From the NCBI GenBank assembly GCA_002966495.1, contig CP016490.1:2852001-2916000 (forward strand): 64,000 nt of DNA, given 5' to 3'. Positions 27,371-36,105 of this stretch are shown piece after piece. This stretch comes from Halomonas sp. GFAJ-1 (GTDB lineage: Bacteria; Pseudomonadota; Gammaproteobacteria; Pseudomonadales; Halomonadaceae). Numbering within the stretch: position 1 is the first letter of the stretch; every line of letters begins with the position of its first letter. The position numbers were made by a program, and so were the translations under genes. The notes below the pieces were generated by a model. That model saw nothing but the letters and a program-made list of their open reading frames with translations. It searched no databases and had not been told where the DNA came from.

Positions 27371-27385
27371 TTTTGCATAGCAAAA
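27371..27385 (-). promoter_or_regulatory. Palindromic operator before etfBA
   Basis: TTTTGC-ATA-GCAAAA, a perfect 6-bp inverted repeat with a 3-base centre, 34 bases before the etfB ATG. A plausible -10 (TATTTT on the reverse strand) overlaps it, with TTGTTA 19 bases further upstream. This suggests repression by promoter blocking. Confidence 0.65.
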
Positions 27386-27413
27386 TACTGTTTTACTTTA
27401 TAGAAATAACAAT

Positions 27414-27453
27414 AAAAAAACGCCGACCAAAGGTCAAGCGCTTCCGCGTTTTT
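27414..27453 (-). terminator. Rho-independent terminator of the ligase operon
   Basis: On the reverse strand AAAAACGC pairs with GCGTTTTT. A GACC-TTT-GGTC hairpin lies inside, and seven T end it. It follows the stop of the membrane-protein gene by about 35 bases and separates it from etfBA. Confidence 0.7.
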
Positions 27454-27488
27454 GCGCCTTTCAAACGGCACTTCTTAAACGCGACCTC

Positions 27489-28892
27489 TCAAAAGGGTGA
27501 CCACATAAACCACGCTGCCAATAGCGGAATCGACGCGACCAAAAATCTGCCGTTCCAGCGGTAGCCGATGCGCGTAGCCGGTACGCCGGTAAAACGAGAC
27601 AAAATCAGCATCGATGCTGTCATCGGCGACGACATTAGCGCCAACGCCCAGCCAACCATCAACGATGCGCCAATTAGCGCAGGCGATAGCCCTTCAATAC
27701 CAAGCTGTGGTAATAAACCCACCAGCAATGTCACCGTGACAATAGGATTAACGCCTATTTGCGCTAGCCCCACCACCATCAGCATTGCGAGCACGGCGTT
27801 AAACGCTCCCCACTGGTTCAGCACAGTTAATAGCGGCGCCAACTGTTGTGTATCCACCAGCCCTACACACAGGTGCCCCAAGTACCCCGCCGCGCCAAGC
27901 ACCACAATTTCATTGGCGCTGGGTGAAAGCAGCCATGGCAACTGACGATGCACTGTGCTGACGGCAGCAGGTAGCCCTGCATAACCAAGCCTGCGCCGCT
28001 GCCAGGCAAGCCAAACCAGCGCTCCTGTGGGCGCACCAATAAGCGCGGCAATCGGTAAGCGCAGTTCTAGTAGCCACGCGATACTAAACACCAGCGCGAC
28101 AATCCCCAGCAACAGCACACTAAACTGGCCCAGCGGGCGCAATGAGGGTGCGGCTAGGTGGGTTTTACTGGCCTGGGTTTTATTGCCAGGAGGATGCGGC
28201 CCGGTGAGAAAATCCACGGCCCATCCCGCCAGAAATATCAGCACCGCCGCGCCCAAAATGTAGGGAGCAAGCTCCAGCCAAGTCACCTGGTGAAGACTCG
28301 ACAGCACCACCGCCACACCAATACCCATAGGAGAAATCAGCGGCGCCAGGGAAAACCCGCGCAATAGCGCCAGCATCATGCGCCGCTGGCGCGCCTCACG
28401 TACCCACACCCGCCCCTGAGCCGCCCCTAGGGTATTGCTTTTTTCAATCATGGCGGCAAACAGGTTAAGTACGCCAATATTGAGAATAATCCCAAATAGC
28501 GCTGAACCAAGGGATAAAATTGGGTAGCGACGGCTAGGCGGCTGAAGCAGCATGCTCTGCCCACAACGGCGTACTAAACGCGAGCGATAGGCAGGCAAAC
28601 GAAGCATACTCAAAGCCACCACAAAGGTGGCAAAAAAAGCAAAACGCCCGCTGGCTTCAAAAAGAAGCTGGCCAGGGTTTGATGCGCGCCAGAGCGCAAG
28701 CAGTGTTAACACTCCTGCGGCTAACAGTAACCCTTTCGCCATGCGGGTTAGCTGAGCACCCAGGGTTGTTAAATACAGGATCAGCGCACCGATACCGACG
28801 GCTTGCCACACCACACTCCCGAGCACCAGATGAAACAGCGTTGCCAGAGTGACCAGCAGTAGAAAAGAGACCCGCAGGCGGGCTGGACTCAC
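27489..28892 (-). CDS. Polytopic membrane protein of unknown function
   Basis: I do not recognise this 467-residue protein. It has roughly ten to twelve hydrophobic segments, with a soluble loop near residues 230-245 (GPHPPGNKTQASKTH). Segments such as GFSLAPLISPMGIGVAV and GLAQIGVNPIVTVTLLVG, and SPMTASMLILSRFTG, repeat a Pro/Gly-rich half-helix style seen in ion-coupled transporters of the ArsB/CitM type; that likeness is weak. The GTG start (28892) overlaps the thioesterase stop as GTGA. It is the last gene of the dehydrogenase-ligase-thioesterase operon, so an uptake or efflux role for the pathway is possible. Confidence 0.7.
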   Translation of the reverse strand: MSPARLRVSFLLLVTLATLFHLVLGSVVWQAVGIGALILYLTTLGAQLTRMAKGLLLAAGVLTLLALWRASNPGQLLFEASGRFAFFATFVVALSMLRLPAYRSRLVRRCGQSMLLQPPSRRYPILSLGSALFGIILNIGVLNLFAAMIEKSNTLGAAQGRVWVREARQRRMMLALLRGFSLAPLISPMGIGVAVVLSSLHQVTWLELAPYILGAAVLIFLAGWAVDFLTGPHPPGNKTQASKTHLAAPSLRPLGQFSVLLLGIVALVFSIAWLLELRLPIAALIGAPTGALVWLAWQRRRLGYAGLPAAVSTVHRQLPWLLSPSANEIVVLGAAGYLGHLCVGLVDTQQLAPLLTVLNQWGAFNAVLAMLMVVGLAQIGVNPIVTVTLLVGLLPQLGIEGLSPALIGASLMVGWALALMSSPMTASMLILSRFTGVPATRIGYRWNGRFLVASIPLLAAWFMWSPF

Positions 28893-29353
28893 TCAGCGGA
28901 CTCCCACGGTTTGGTCAGTTGGGGCTGATTATCGGGCATGCCTTCGGGGGACTCACTGCCGCTTCGGCGCCGGAATGATCCCTCACCCACGGCGACTAAA
29001 TTGCCGTTTCCATCCACTATCTCACCGCTGGTCATATAGGTTTTCTGTCCACCTCCGCGCAGCGTCCCCGTGGCGCGCAGTAACCCTTGCTGCGCGGGCC
29101 CGACAAAGGTGGTGGTCAAGGACAGCGTCATGCCGCGGCGAATATTGCCCGGCACGCGACAGTGCAGACCCGCCAAGCTTAGGGCGCTATCCAACATAGA
29201 GGCTAATACACCGCCGTGGACATTGCCGCTGCGGTTAAGATGCTTTGGCTCAATGGTCAGTTCAACGACAACTCGCCCCTCTTCCCACTCAACAACGTGC
29301 ATGCCCAGCAGTTCGTGATAGCCCATTAGCGCCTGCTGAGATGAATGGCTCAT
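28889..29353 (-). CDS. PaaI-family hotdog-fold thioesterase
   Basis: A 154-residue hotdog protein. The motif NRSGNVHGGVLASMLDSALSLA (about residues 40-61) is the active-site helix of PaaI-type acyl-CoA thioesterases, with Asp55 near the start of the helix as likely catalytic acid. It probably hydrolyses stalled CoA intermediates. The ATG overlaps the ligase stop by 4 bases (ATGA), and its stop overlaps the next start by 4 bases (GTGA). Confidence 0.86.
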   Translation of the reverse strand: MSHSSQQALMGYHELLGMHVVEWEEGRVVVELTIEPKHLNRSGNVHGGVLASMLDSALSLAGLHCRVPGNIRRGMTLSLTTTFVGPAQQGLLRATGTLRGGGQKTYMTSGEIVDGNGNLVAVGEGSFRRRSGSESPEGMPDNQPQLTKPWESAE

Positions 29354-30951
29354 TTGCCGCTCTCCTGCTGAGCTAAATCCCGCAGTCGCCCTTTAAGGAT
29401 TTTTCCGCTGGCTGTGGACGGTAGCGAATCCATTAATACAATTTGCGTGGGCCTTTTGTAGGGCGCCAGCCGCTCGGCGATAAACGCCTTAAGCTCTGTA
29501 AGCTCCACCTCGACGCCCGGTTCACACTGAACAAAGGCGACGACTTCTTCGTTCCCGGCGATTTGCCGACCGACCACTGCAGTCAGCGTTACCGCCGGGT
29601 GCTCATTAATCACCGCTTCTACGTCCGGTGGGTAAATATTAAACCCCGAGCGGATAATCAGCTCTTTGCTGCGCCCAACGATATAGAGCTGGTCATCATG
29701 GTCGAGTTTGGCGATATCGCCGGTATTCAGCCAGCCATCCTCGGTTAATGTTGCGCGGGTTGCCTCTGGCTGGCGAAAATAGCCCTTCATAATATTGGGA
29801 CCGCGAACCCACAGTTCACCCACTTCTTCGCCAGGCTGCTCAGAAGTTCCGCTATCACTGAGGGGTTCTAGACGATACTCCAGTAGAGGAAGCACGCGGC
29901 CCACGGTGCTATTGCTATGGCGATCATCGATGCGCGTTTGACTGATGGTGGGGCTAGCCTCGGTTAATCCATAGCCGTTATGCAGTGCTAGCCCAAAGGC
30001 CGCCTCCACGCGCACTTTGGTGTCGCTATCTAACGGTGAGCCACCTGCAGAGATATAAATTAACTCAGGTGCTTCGAGTGGTTGCTGCTCGCGCTTCAAA
30101 TACTCCAAGGCACGGGCATACATGGCAGGCACGCCCTGGAGGACAGTTATTCGTTCCTGTTTCAGAGCCGCCAGCAGTTGAGCGGCATCAAAGCGCGGCA
30201 CGGTATATAGGCAAGCGCCATTATACAGCGACCCCATACACACCGAGGAGAGACCAAACACGTGAGACATTGGCAATACGCCGTAGACCCGCTGGCCTTC
30301 GCTTAAATGGCGCATACCGCCTGAGATTGAGGCAATGTAAAGAATACCTCGGTGGGTCAGCATGACGCCTTTCGGTGTCCCGGTAGTGCCCGAGGTGTAG
30401 ATCATCGCTGCCACTTGCTCGCCACCGCTTATGCTCACTGGCTCAGGCTCACTGTCATAAAGCGGCGAGATCCCGAGACCACCCAATGTAGGGTGCTGAT
30501 AGCGGTCGGTTGCGTGACGCTGAGCGTGCTGGCCAGCCTCAGGCGAAGCATCACAGGTATAGAACACCCGCCGGGGCAGGCAGTTACCCTGAATCAGGTC
30601 AACTTCTTGAGCCGATAGTCGTGAATTAACAATCGCGACCCATACATTAAGCTCACTGGCTGCCAGCAGTAAGACAACCAGGGCACGACAGTTTTCACTC
30701 ACTGTCATAATGCGATCGCCAGGACGAATACCCATCGTGCTTAACCAGTCGCAAGCGGCGTGTATTTCCTCACCAAGCTCAGCGTAGCTCCAGCGCACAT
30801 CGCCATCCACAATGGCAGGATGCTCACTAAGCAATTTGGCATTTTCCAGCACGCGGGTACTCAGCCGGTCGGGAAGCTCTGCTACCAGTTCACTGGCGAG
30901 GCGACCAAAGATGCTTTCATCCGGCGCTTGGTAAGAGACCGATAAAGCCAT
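29350..30951 (-). CDS. Acyl-CoA synthetase (AMP-forming)
   Basis: A 533-residue adenylate-forming ligase that joins a carboxylic acid to CoA. The P-loop YTSGTTGTPKG is at residues 185-195. Later motifs are GYGLTEASPT, LNTGDIAKLD and the catalytic Lys517 in PSTASGKILK. It is the only CoA ligase in the island and likely starts the pathway. The ATG overlaps the preceding dehydrogenase stop (TAATG). Substrate is unknown; class resembles long- and medium-chain or dicarboxylate ligases. Confidence 0.9.
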   Translation of the reverse strand: MALSVSYQAPDESIFGRLASELVAELPDRLSTRVLENAKLLSEHPAIVDGDVRWSYAELGEEIHAACDWLSTMGIRPGDRIMTVSENCRALVVLLLAASELNVWVAIVNSRLSAQEVDLIQGNCLPRRVFYTCDASPEAGQHAQRHATDRYQHPTLGGLGISPLYDSEPEPVSISGGEQVAAMIYTSGTTGTPKGVMLTHRGILYIASISGGMRHLSEGQRVYGVLPMSHVFGLSSVCMGSLYNGACLYTVPRFDAAQLLAALKQERITVLQGVPAMYARALEYLKREQQPLEAPELIYISAGGSPLDSDTKVRVEAAFGLALHNGYGLTEASPTISQTRIDDRHSNSTVGRVLPLLEYRLEPLSDSGTSEQPGEEVGELWVRGPNIMKGYFRQPEATRATLTEDGWLNTGDIAKLDHDDQLYIVGRSKELIIRSGFNIYPPDVEAVINEHPAVTLTAVVGRQIAGNEEVVAFVQCEPGVEVELTELKAFIAERLAPYKRPTQIVLMDSLPSTASGKILKGRLRDLAQQESGK

Positions 30952-32102
30952 TAAGACGCCTCCCGCACCATATTCCGCGCAATGACGATTTGCTGAATCT
31001 GTGTCGTCCCTTCGTAAATGCGGAATAGCCGTACATCGCGGTAAAAGCGCTCAACGGCATATTCGGACATATAGCCTGCACCGCCATGTACCTGCACTGC
31101 ACGGTCGGCCACTCGCCCCACCATTTCTGCACAAAACAATTTGCAGCAAGAAGCCAAGGTAGACACATTTTCGCCATCGTCTTTGCGGCGTGCAGCATCC
31201 ATCACCATGGTTTTGCCTGCATAGGCTTCGGTTTTACTATCCGCTAGCATCGCTTGAATCAATTGATGCTCAGCAAGGGCTGCGCCAAACTGTTTACGCT
31301 CCATGGTATAGCGCAGCGACTCTTCTACTAATCGCTCAGCAACACCTACACAGACCGCTGAAATATGCAGCCGTCCGCGATCAAGCACCTTCATTGCGGT
31401 TTTAAAACCTTGTCCCTCTTTTCCGCCAATAATATTTTCGGCGGGCACCCGGCAGTTATCGAAAATAATATCGCAGGTATGAGCGCCCTTCTGTCCCATT
31501 TTGCTATCGGCAGGGCCGCGAATTAATCCAGGCGTATCGCCTTCCACAATAAAGGCTGATATGCCGCCAGCGCCTTTGTTAGCAGGATCCGTGCGAGCCA
31601 TTACGGTAAATAAATCAGCTTCAGGGCCATTGGTGATATAGCGCTTGGTGCCATTCAAAATGTAATGATCGCCATCGCGCACCGCTGTAGTACGCAGGCT
31701 GGCAGCATCAGAGCCTGAATCCGGCTCGGTCAAACAAAAAGAACTTAAAATCTCGCCGGTGGCCAAGCGCGGCACATACTTTGCTTTTTGCTCGTCGGTG
31801 CCATCAATCAAAATCCCTTGGGCGCCAATACCGTTGTTGGTACCAAACACTGAGCGAAAGGCTGGCGATGTTTTACCAATTTCTATCGCTACCAGGGCTT
31901 CCTCCTCCATGGTAAGCCCTAGGCCGCCGTACTCTTCTGGAATCGATAGCCCAAACAGACCCATCTCTTTCATTTCCGCTAGAAGCTCCGGAGGCACTGC
32001 ATCCTCTTCCGCTAAACGCGCCTCGTTAGGAATTAAGCGCTCACGGACAAAGCGAGAAATAGTATCAACAAGCTGATTAAGCAGTTCGGGATCGCGGATC
32101 AT
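30951..32102 (-). CDS. Acyl-CoA dehydrogenase, short/medium-chain type
   Basis: A 383-residue dehydrogenase with the canonical catalytic Glu in YEGTTQIQQIV near the C-terminus. FAD and substrate motifs are CLTEPDSGSDAAS and YITNGPEADLFTV, with ERKQFGAALAEHQLIQ. Unlike the pair at 21.5-23.8 kb it looks self-sufficient. AGGAG lies 6 bases before ATG 32102; an in-frame ATG 18 bases upstream lacks a ribosome site. First gene of a tightly coupled operon with ligase, thioesterase and membrane protein. Three palindromic boxes lie upstream. Confidence 0.92.
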   Translation of the reverse strand: MIRDPELLNQLVDTISRFVRERLIPNEARLAEEDAVPPELLAEMKEMGLFGLSIPEEYGGLGLTMEEEALVAIEIGKTSPAFRSVFGTNNGIGAQGILIDGTDEQKAKYVPRLATGEILSSFCLTEPDSGSDAASLRTTAVRDGDHYILNGTKRYITNGPEADLFTVMARTDPANKGAGGISAFIVEGDTPGLIRGPADSKMGQKGAHTCDIIFDNCRVPAENIIGGKEGQGFKTAMKVLDRGRLHISAVCVGVAERLVEESLRYTMERKQFGAALAEHQLIQAMLADSKTEAYAGKTMVMDAARRKDDGENVSTLASCCKLFCAEMVGRVADRAVQVHGGAGYMSEYAVERFYRDVRLFRIYEGTTQIQQIVIARNMVREAS

Positions 32103-32181
32103 GACGGCTCCTGGTGGCAACAGTTTTTTATCGTTAGAAGTGGCGCTTGCTGAGTGGCTTACGTCAAAGAGTGCGCCATCT

Positions 32182-32198
32182 ATTTTGCATAGCGAAAT
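32182..32198. promoter_or_regulatory. Palindromic box 1 in divergent promoter region
   Basis: ATTTTGC-ATA-GCGAAAT, an inverted repeat of 7 bp with one mispair, 79 bases before the leftward dehydrogenase ATG. Same consensus as the boxes at 19972 and 27371. Confidence 0.65.
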
Positions 32199-32224
32199 TA
32201 GTGTTCACTCAGCTTGTCAGGCAC

Positions 32225-32235
32225 TTTTGCATAGC
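32225..32235. promoter_or_regulatory. Half-conserved box 2 in divergent promoter region
   Basis: TTTTGCATAGC is identical to the left half and centre of the etfB box, but the right arm is lost (CTAGG). It lies between boxes 1 and 3, with about 40 bases between successive box centres, close to four helical turns. Confidence 0.45.
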
Positions 32236-32264
32236 CTAGGATGGCAGTCAATAATTGAAACACC

Positions 32265-32281
32265 ATTCTGCATTGCAAAAC
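32265..32281. promoter_or_regulatory. Palindromic box 3 in divergent promoter region
   Basis: TTCTGC-ATT-GCAAAA (32266-32280), an inverted repeat with one mispair, 53 bases before the rightward HADH ATG. It probably serves the HADH-thiolase promoter. Confidence 0.6.
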
Positions 32282-32333
32282 TTGGCTATTAAAAATTCTA
32301 TAACAAGAACTCACTCAAGAGAGGATTTAGCGT

Positions 32334-33857
32334 ATGTCCAGCGAATCAACGACGTGCTCTTTTACCACGCTTGGCATTGTCGGTACCGGCGCTATGGGGC
32401 GTGGCATCGCTCAGCTGGCGGCTCAGGCAGGTCTAAACGTTATGCTTTTCGATGTAAAAGAAGGGGCTGTGAAAGAGGCTAAGCACTTTATTAATGGCTT
32501 ATGGCAGCGAAGCGCTGAGAAGCAGCGAATTACCCCAGAACAGGCCCAGCACTATAGCGAGCGGCTACTCGAAGCAAACGCGCTCAACGCCCTCGCCCCT
32601 TGCGATATCGTGGTGGAAGCCATTGTTGAAAAGCTGGAGGCCAAGCAGGGGTTATTTAGCGATTTAGAAGCGATTGTCAGCCAACAGGCGGTATTGGCGA
32701 CCAATACTTCTTCGCTCTCAGTCACGGCCATTGCCGCCGCCTGCCAGCATCCCGAACGCGTCATTGGTTTTCACTTCTTTAACCCCGTCCCGCTAATGAA
32801 AATTGCCGAGGTCATCCCCGGTCTTCGCACATCAGCCGACGTAACTCAGCAGGTCAACGCGCTCGGTAAAGCCATGGGCCATTTCACAGCCCAGGCCACC
32901 GATACCCCTGGGTTTCTGGTCAATCATGCCGGTCGCGCCTTCGGTACCGAGGCCCTGCGCATTTTAGGCGAAAGCGTAACAGACCCGGCCACCATTGACC
33001 GCATTATGGTCGACCAGGGCGGTTTCAAAATGGGCCCCTTTACGCTACTCGATCTTACCGGGCTGGATGTCTCTCACGCGGTGATGGAGTCGGTTTACCA
33101 CCAATATTATGAGGAGGCACGCTTTCGCCCCTCACCCTTAACTCGGCAACGTTTGGCCGCGGGCTTGCTGGGCCGCAAAACCGGTGAAGGCTTTTATCGT
33201 TATGTGGATGGCAAGCAGCAAATGCCGGAAGCACCCGATATTAAGTCTGTATCCCCTTGCCCGGTATGGATCAGTCAGGACGACCCCGAAAGCGCTGACG
33301 CACTCGCAGCGTTAGTAACCGCTGCCGGCTGGCCGTTAGAAACAGGAGCAACTCCCTCTGGCCAAGCACTGTGCCTGCTTACCCCGTTTGGAGAAGATGC
33401 CACCAGCTGTGCGCTACGCCAGGGGCTAGATGCTAAACAGTGCGTCGCCGCGGATATGCTCGCCGGACTAGATAAACGCCGAAGCCTAATGGCCACGCCG
33501 GTGACCGGCACCGCCTACCTTCAGTCAGCGTGCAGCCTGTTCAATCACGATGGCACACCGGTAAGCACCTTGCAGGATAGTAATGGCTTTGTTCTGCAGC
33601 GCATTATTGCCTGCATCGTCAACGTAGGGGCGGACATTGCTCAACAAGGCGTCGCCGAACCTACCACTATCGACCGGGCAGTTGAGCTTGGCTTGGGCTA
33701 CCCCTTCGGTCCATTGCGCATGGGCGACCATTACGGCGCCACGCGCATCATGACGATACTGACCAACCTGCTTGATGCCACCGGTGACCCTCGGTATCGC
33801 CCTAGCCCGTGGTTACGCCGTCGCGCCGCACTGCAACTATCGTTAACCACTGTGTAA
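32334..33857 (+). CDS. 3-hydroxyacyl-CoA dehydrogenase, PaaH-type
   Basis: A 507-residue NAD-dependent dehydrogenase. The Rossmann motif GTGAMG is at residues 17-22 and the catalytic His147 sits in GFHFFNPVPLMK. Two C-terminal HADH domains follow, the second with RIIACIVNVGADI and GLGYPFGPLRMGD, as in PaaH. It oxidises 3-hydroxyacyl-CoA to 3-oxoacyl-CoA. It can supply the activity that the crotonase fusion at 20.0 kb has lost. GAGAGGA lies before the ATG. The thiolase gene follows by 29 bases. Confidence 0.92.
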   Translation: MSSESTTCSFTTLGIVGTGAMGRGIAQLAAQAGLNVMLFDVKEGAVKEAKHFINGLWQRSAEKQRITPEQAQHYSERLLEANALNALAPCDIVVEAIVEKLEAKQGLFSDLEAIVSQQAVLATNTSSLSVTAIAAACQHPERVIGFHFFNPVPLMKIAEVIPGLRTSADVTQQVNALGKAMGHFTAQATDTPGFLVNHAGRAFGTEALRILGESVTDPATIDRIMVDQGGFKMGPFTLLDLTGLDVSHAVMESVYHQYYEEARFRPSPLTRQRLAAGLLGRKTGEGFYRYVDGKQQMPEAPDIKSVSPCPVWISQDDPESADALAALVTAAGWPLETGATPSGQALCLLTPFGEDATSCALRQGLDAKQCVAADMLAGLDKRRSLMATPVTGTAYLQSACSLFNHDGTPVSTLQDSNGFVLQRIIACIVNVGADIAQQGVAEPTTIDRAVELGLGYPFGPLRMGDHYGATRIMTILTNLLDATGDPRYRPSPWLRRRAALQLSLTTV

Positions 33858-33886
33858 CGCACATCCAAATAACAAGGAGCTCTACT

Positions 33887-35095
33887 ATGCAACACGCCTA
33901 TATTTACGACGGTTTACGTACCCCTTTTGGTCGCCATGGCGGTAGCTTGGCGGCGATTCGGCCAGATGAGTTACTCGGCCTCACTCTCAAAGCACTGGTG
34001 GCCCGTAATCCTTTCGCCCTAGAGAGCTATGAAGAAGTGCTGGCAGGCTGTACCAACCAGGCAGGCGAAGATTCACGAAACGTAGCGCGCCATGGGGGGC
34101 TGTTAGCCGGCTTGCCTATCGAAGTGGCCGCCCAAACGGTGAACCGCCTTTGCGGTAGCGGCCTTGCGGCAATGATGGATGCAGCCCGGGCGGCACGGCT
34201 AGGCGAAGGCGAGCTGTTTTTAGCGGGCGGTGTAGAGTCCATGTCTCGCGCGCCTTACGTGCTGGGCAAGGCGGACTCCCCCTTTGCTCGCAATCAGCCA
34301 ATGTATGACACAGTGATCGGCTCGCGCTTCCCTAACCCTCATATTGCCAAAGCGTTTGGCAGCCACAGCATGCCGGAAACCGCCGATAACATCGCTCATG
34401 ACTTGAGTATCAGTCGCGATGCTAGCGATGCCTTTGCCGCCCGCTCCCAGGCGCGCTATGCAAAAGCGCTCTCAGACGGCTTCTATGACGGCGAAATGAT
34501 GGGCGTTGAGGTACCCCAAGGGCGCAAGCTGCCGCCACTATTGGTTGATAAAGACGAGCATCCGCGCCCCCAGAGCACCGAAGATAAGCTTGCCAAGCTA
34601 GGCGCGCTATTTGAAGGCGGCGTAGTCACCGCCGGGAATGCCTCAGGCCTGAATGATGGCGCTGCCGCTTTGATTGTCGGTACGCAGGCCGCCGGAGAGC
34701 GCGTCGGTATAACACCCCGTGCACGAATTGTTGCCAGCGCCGTTGCCGGTGTAGCCCCTCGGGTGATGGGTTTAGGGCCAGTGCCTGCGTCACAAAAAGC
34801 GCTTGCTCGTGCAGGGCTCACCCTTGAGCAGATGGACGTTATCGAAATTAACGAAGCGTTTGCCGTGCAAGTGCTTGGCTGCGTTCAACAGTTGGGGCTT
34901 TCTGCCGATGACTCACGCTTGAACGCAAACGGCGGCGCTATTGCTATCGGCCATCCGCTGGGAGCTTCTGGGGCGCGCTTAGCACTTACCGCGCTGCGCC
35001 AGCTTGAAGCCACTAATGGCCGCTATGCGCTGGTTACCATGTGTATTGGTGTGGGCCAGGGTATCGCAACGGTTATTGAGCGGCTGGAGCGCTGA
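33887..35095 (+). CDS. Acetyl-CoA acyltransferase (thiolase), PcaF/PaaJ-like
   Basis: A 402-residue thiolase that cleaves 3-oxoacyl-CoA with CoA to acetyl-CoA and a shortened acyl-CoA. Catalytic residues are Cys89 (NRLCGSGL), His356 (GHPLGASG) and Cys386 (TMCIGVGQG). The opening AYIYDGLRTPFGRHGGSLA, GLGPVPA and the final TMCIGVGQG motif resemble 3-oxoadipyl-CoA thiolases, hinting at a dicarboxylic substrate. AAGGAG lies before ATG 33887; the frame stays open upstream into the HADH gene but that part is not thiolase. Confidence 0.93.
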   Translation: MQHAYIYDGLRTPFGRHGGSLAAIRPDELLGLTLKALVARNPFALESYEEVLAGCTNQAGEDSRNVARHGGLLAGLPIEVAAQTVNRLCGSGLAAMMDAARAARLGEGELFLAGGVESMSRAPYVLGKADSPFARNQPMYDTVIGSRFPNPHIAKAFGSHSMPETADNIAHDLSISRDASDAFAARSQARYAKALSDGFYDGEMMGVEVPQGRKLPPLLVDKDEHPRPQSTEDKLAKLGALFEGGVVTAGNASGLNDGAAALIVGTQAAGERVGITPRARIVASAVAGVAPRVMGLGPVPASQKALARAGLTLEQMDVIEINEAFAVQVLGCVQQLGLSADDSRLNANGGAIAIGHPLGASGARLALTALRQLEATNGRYALVTMCIGVGQGIATVIERLER

Positions 35096-35197
35096 GCTAG
35101 CCATACTGGCAGCATATTTCGTTGATGCACGTATAAGCCGTTGCTAAGTAGATATGCGATAATTGCCCTTAAATAAGCCATTTAGTTGGGACTCTTA

Positions 35198-36019
35198 ATG
35201 CAACCCGTTGACACCACTGGTGATGATTCACAACTGCCCGAAAAAGATCGTAACTTCGTAACCGCATTAGCACGCGGGCTAGAGCTGCTGCGTGCTTTTG
35301 GCGCGGGTGAAGAGTATTTAGGCAATGCCGAACTCTCGAACCGGACGCATATCCCTCGTCCCACGGTGTCACGGTTAACCTATACCCTTACACAGCTTGG
35401 CTATTTGCAGCACAACACTCATTTGGAGAAATATCGGCTCGGCCCAGGTGTATTGGCGCTGGGGTATCGCTTTCTTGCCAATATGGGCATTCGTGAAATT
35501 GCCCGACCGCATCTGCAGAAGTTCGCCGATGCCACTGACTGCAATGTGAGCCTGGGGGGTGCCGACCGCAATGATATGGTTTATCTGGAAACCTGTCATG
35601 GTCATGGCCCTCTCATTATCCGCTTGGATGCTGGCTCGCGGTTGCCTATTGCCACCTCAGCCATCGGCCGCGCCTGGCTATGTGGTTTGTCTGACGAAAG
35701 GCGCCAGCAGGTGCTTCAAGAGCTGGCTGAGGTGTATGGCAGTGAGTGGCCACGCTATGAGGCGGGCATTCAGCAGAGCTTCAAGGATTATGCTCAATAC
35801 GGCTTTTGCCTTTCTGAGCAAGAGTGGCAGCGCGATATAAGCGCAGTAGCTATGCCGCTTATCCTAGAGGATGGCGCAGAAGTAATGGCTATTAACTGTG
35901 GCGGTTCCAGTCTACGCCTAGACCATGATCGCTTAATTAACAATTTAGGGCCTCGCTTAAAAGAAGTAGCCGCCAATATTAAGCAGGAGCTAGCACCGCG
36001 ATATCGTGTTTCACGTTAA
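35198..36019 (+). CDS. IclR-family transcriptional regulator
   Basis: A 273-residue regulator. A winged helix-turn-helix covers about residues 20-80 (ALARGLELLRAFGAGEEYLGN, then IPRPTVSRLTYTLTQLGYL). The effector domain follows (DCNVSLGGADRNDMVYLETCHG, LPIATSAIGRAWL). Members bind palindromes and sense aromatic or carboxylic acids. It closes the catabolic island and is the best local candidate to bind the palindromic boxes. No such box was found before its own gene. The start ATG 35198 has only a weak GGGA site; TTG 35186 is an alternative. Confidence 0.9.
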   Translation: MQPVDTTGDDSQLPEKDRNFVTALARGLELLRAFGAGEEYLGNAELSNRTHIPRPTVSRLTYTLTQLGYLQHNTHLEKYRLGPGVLALGYRFLANMGIREIARPHLQKFADATDCNVSLGGADRNDMVYLETCHGHGPLIIRLDAGSRLPIATSAIGRAWLCGLSDERRQQVLQELAEVYGSEWPRYEAGIQQSFKDYAQYGFCLSEQEWQRDISAVAMPLILEDGAEVMAINCGGSSLRLDHDRLINNLGPRLKEVAANIKQELAPRYRVSR

Positions 36020-36105
36020 GTAGTTCATAACTTTTCTTTAACTAACACTCGTTTGATTGCATCATAAGGCCATCACGTTACCGTGGATGTCGATGAGGAG
36101 CAGGG

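Noticed and set aside
33809..33886. N-terminal extension of the thiolase
   Set aside because: It overlaps the end of the HADH gene and lacks thiolase residues; AAGGAG precedes the ATG at 33887.
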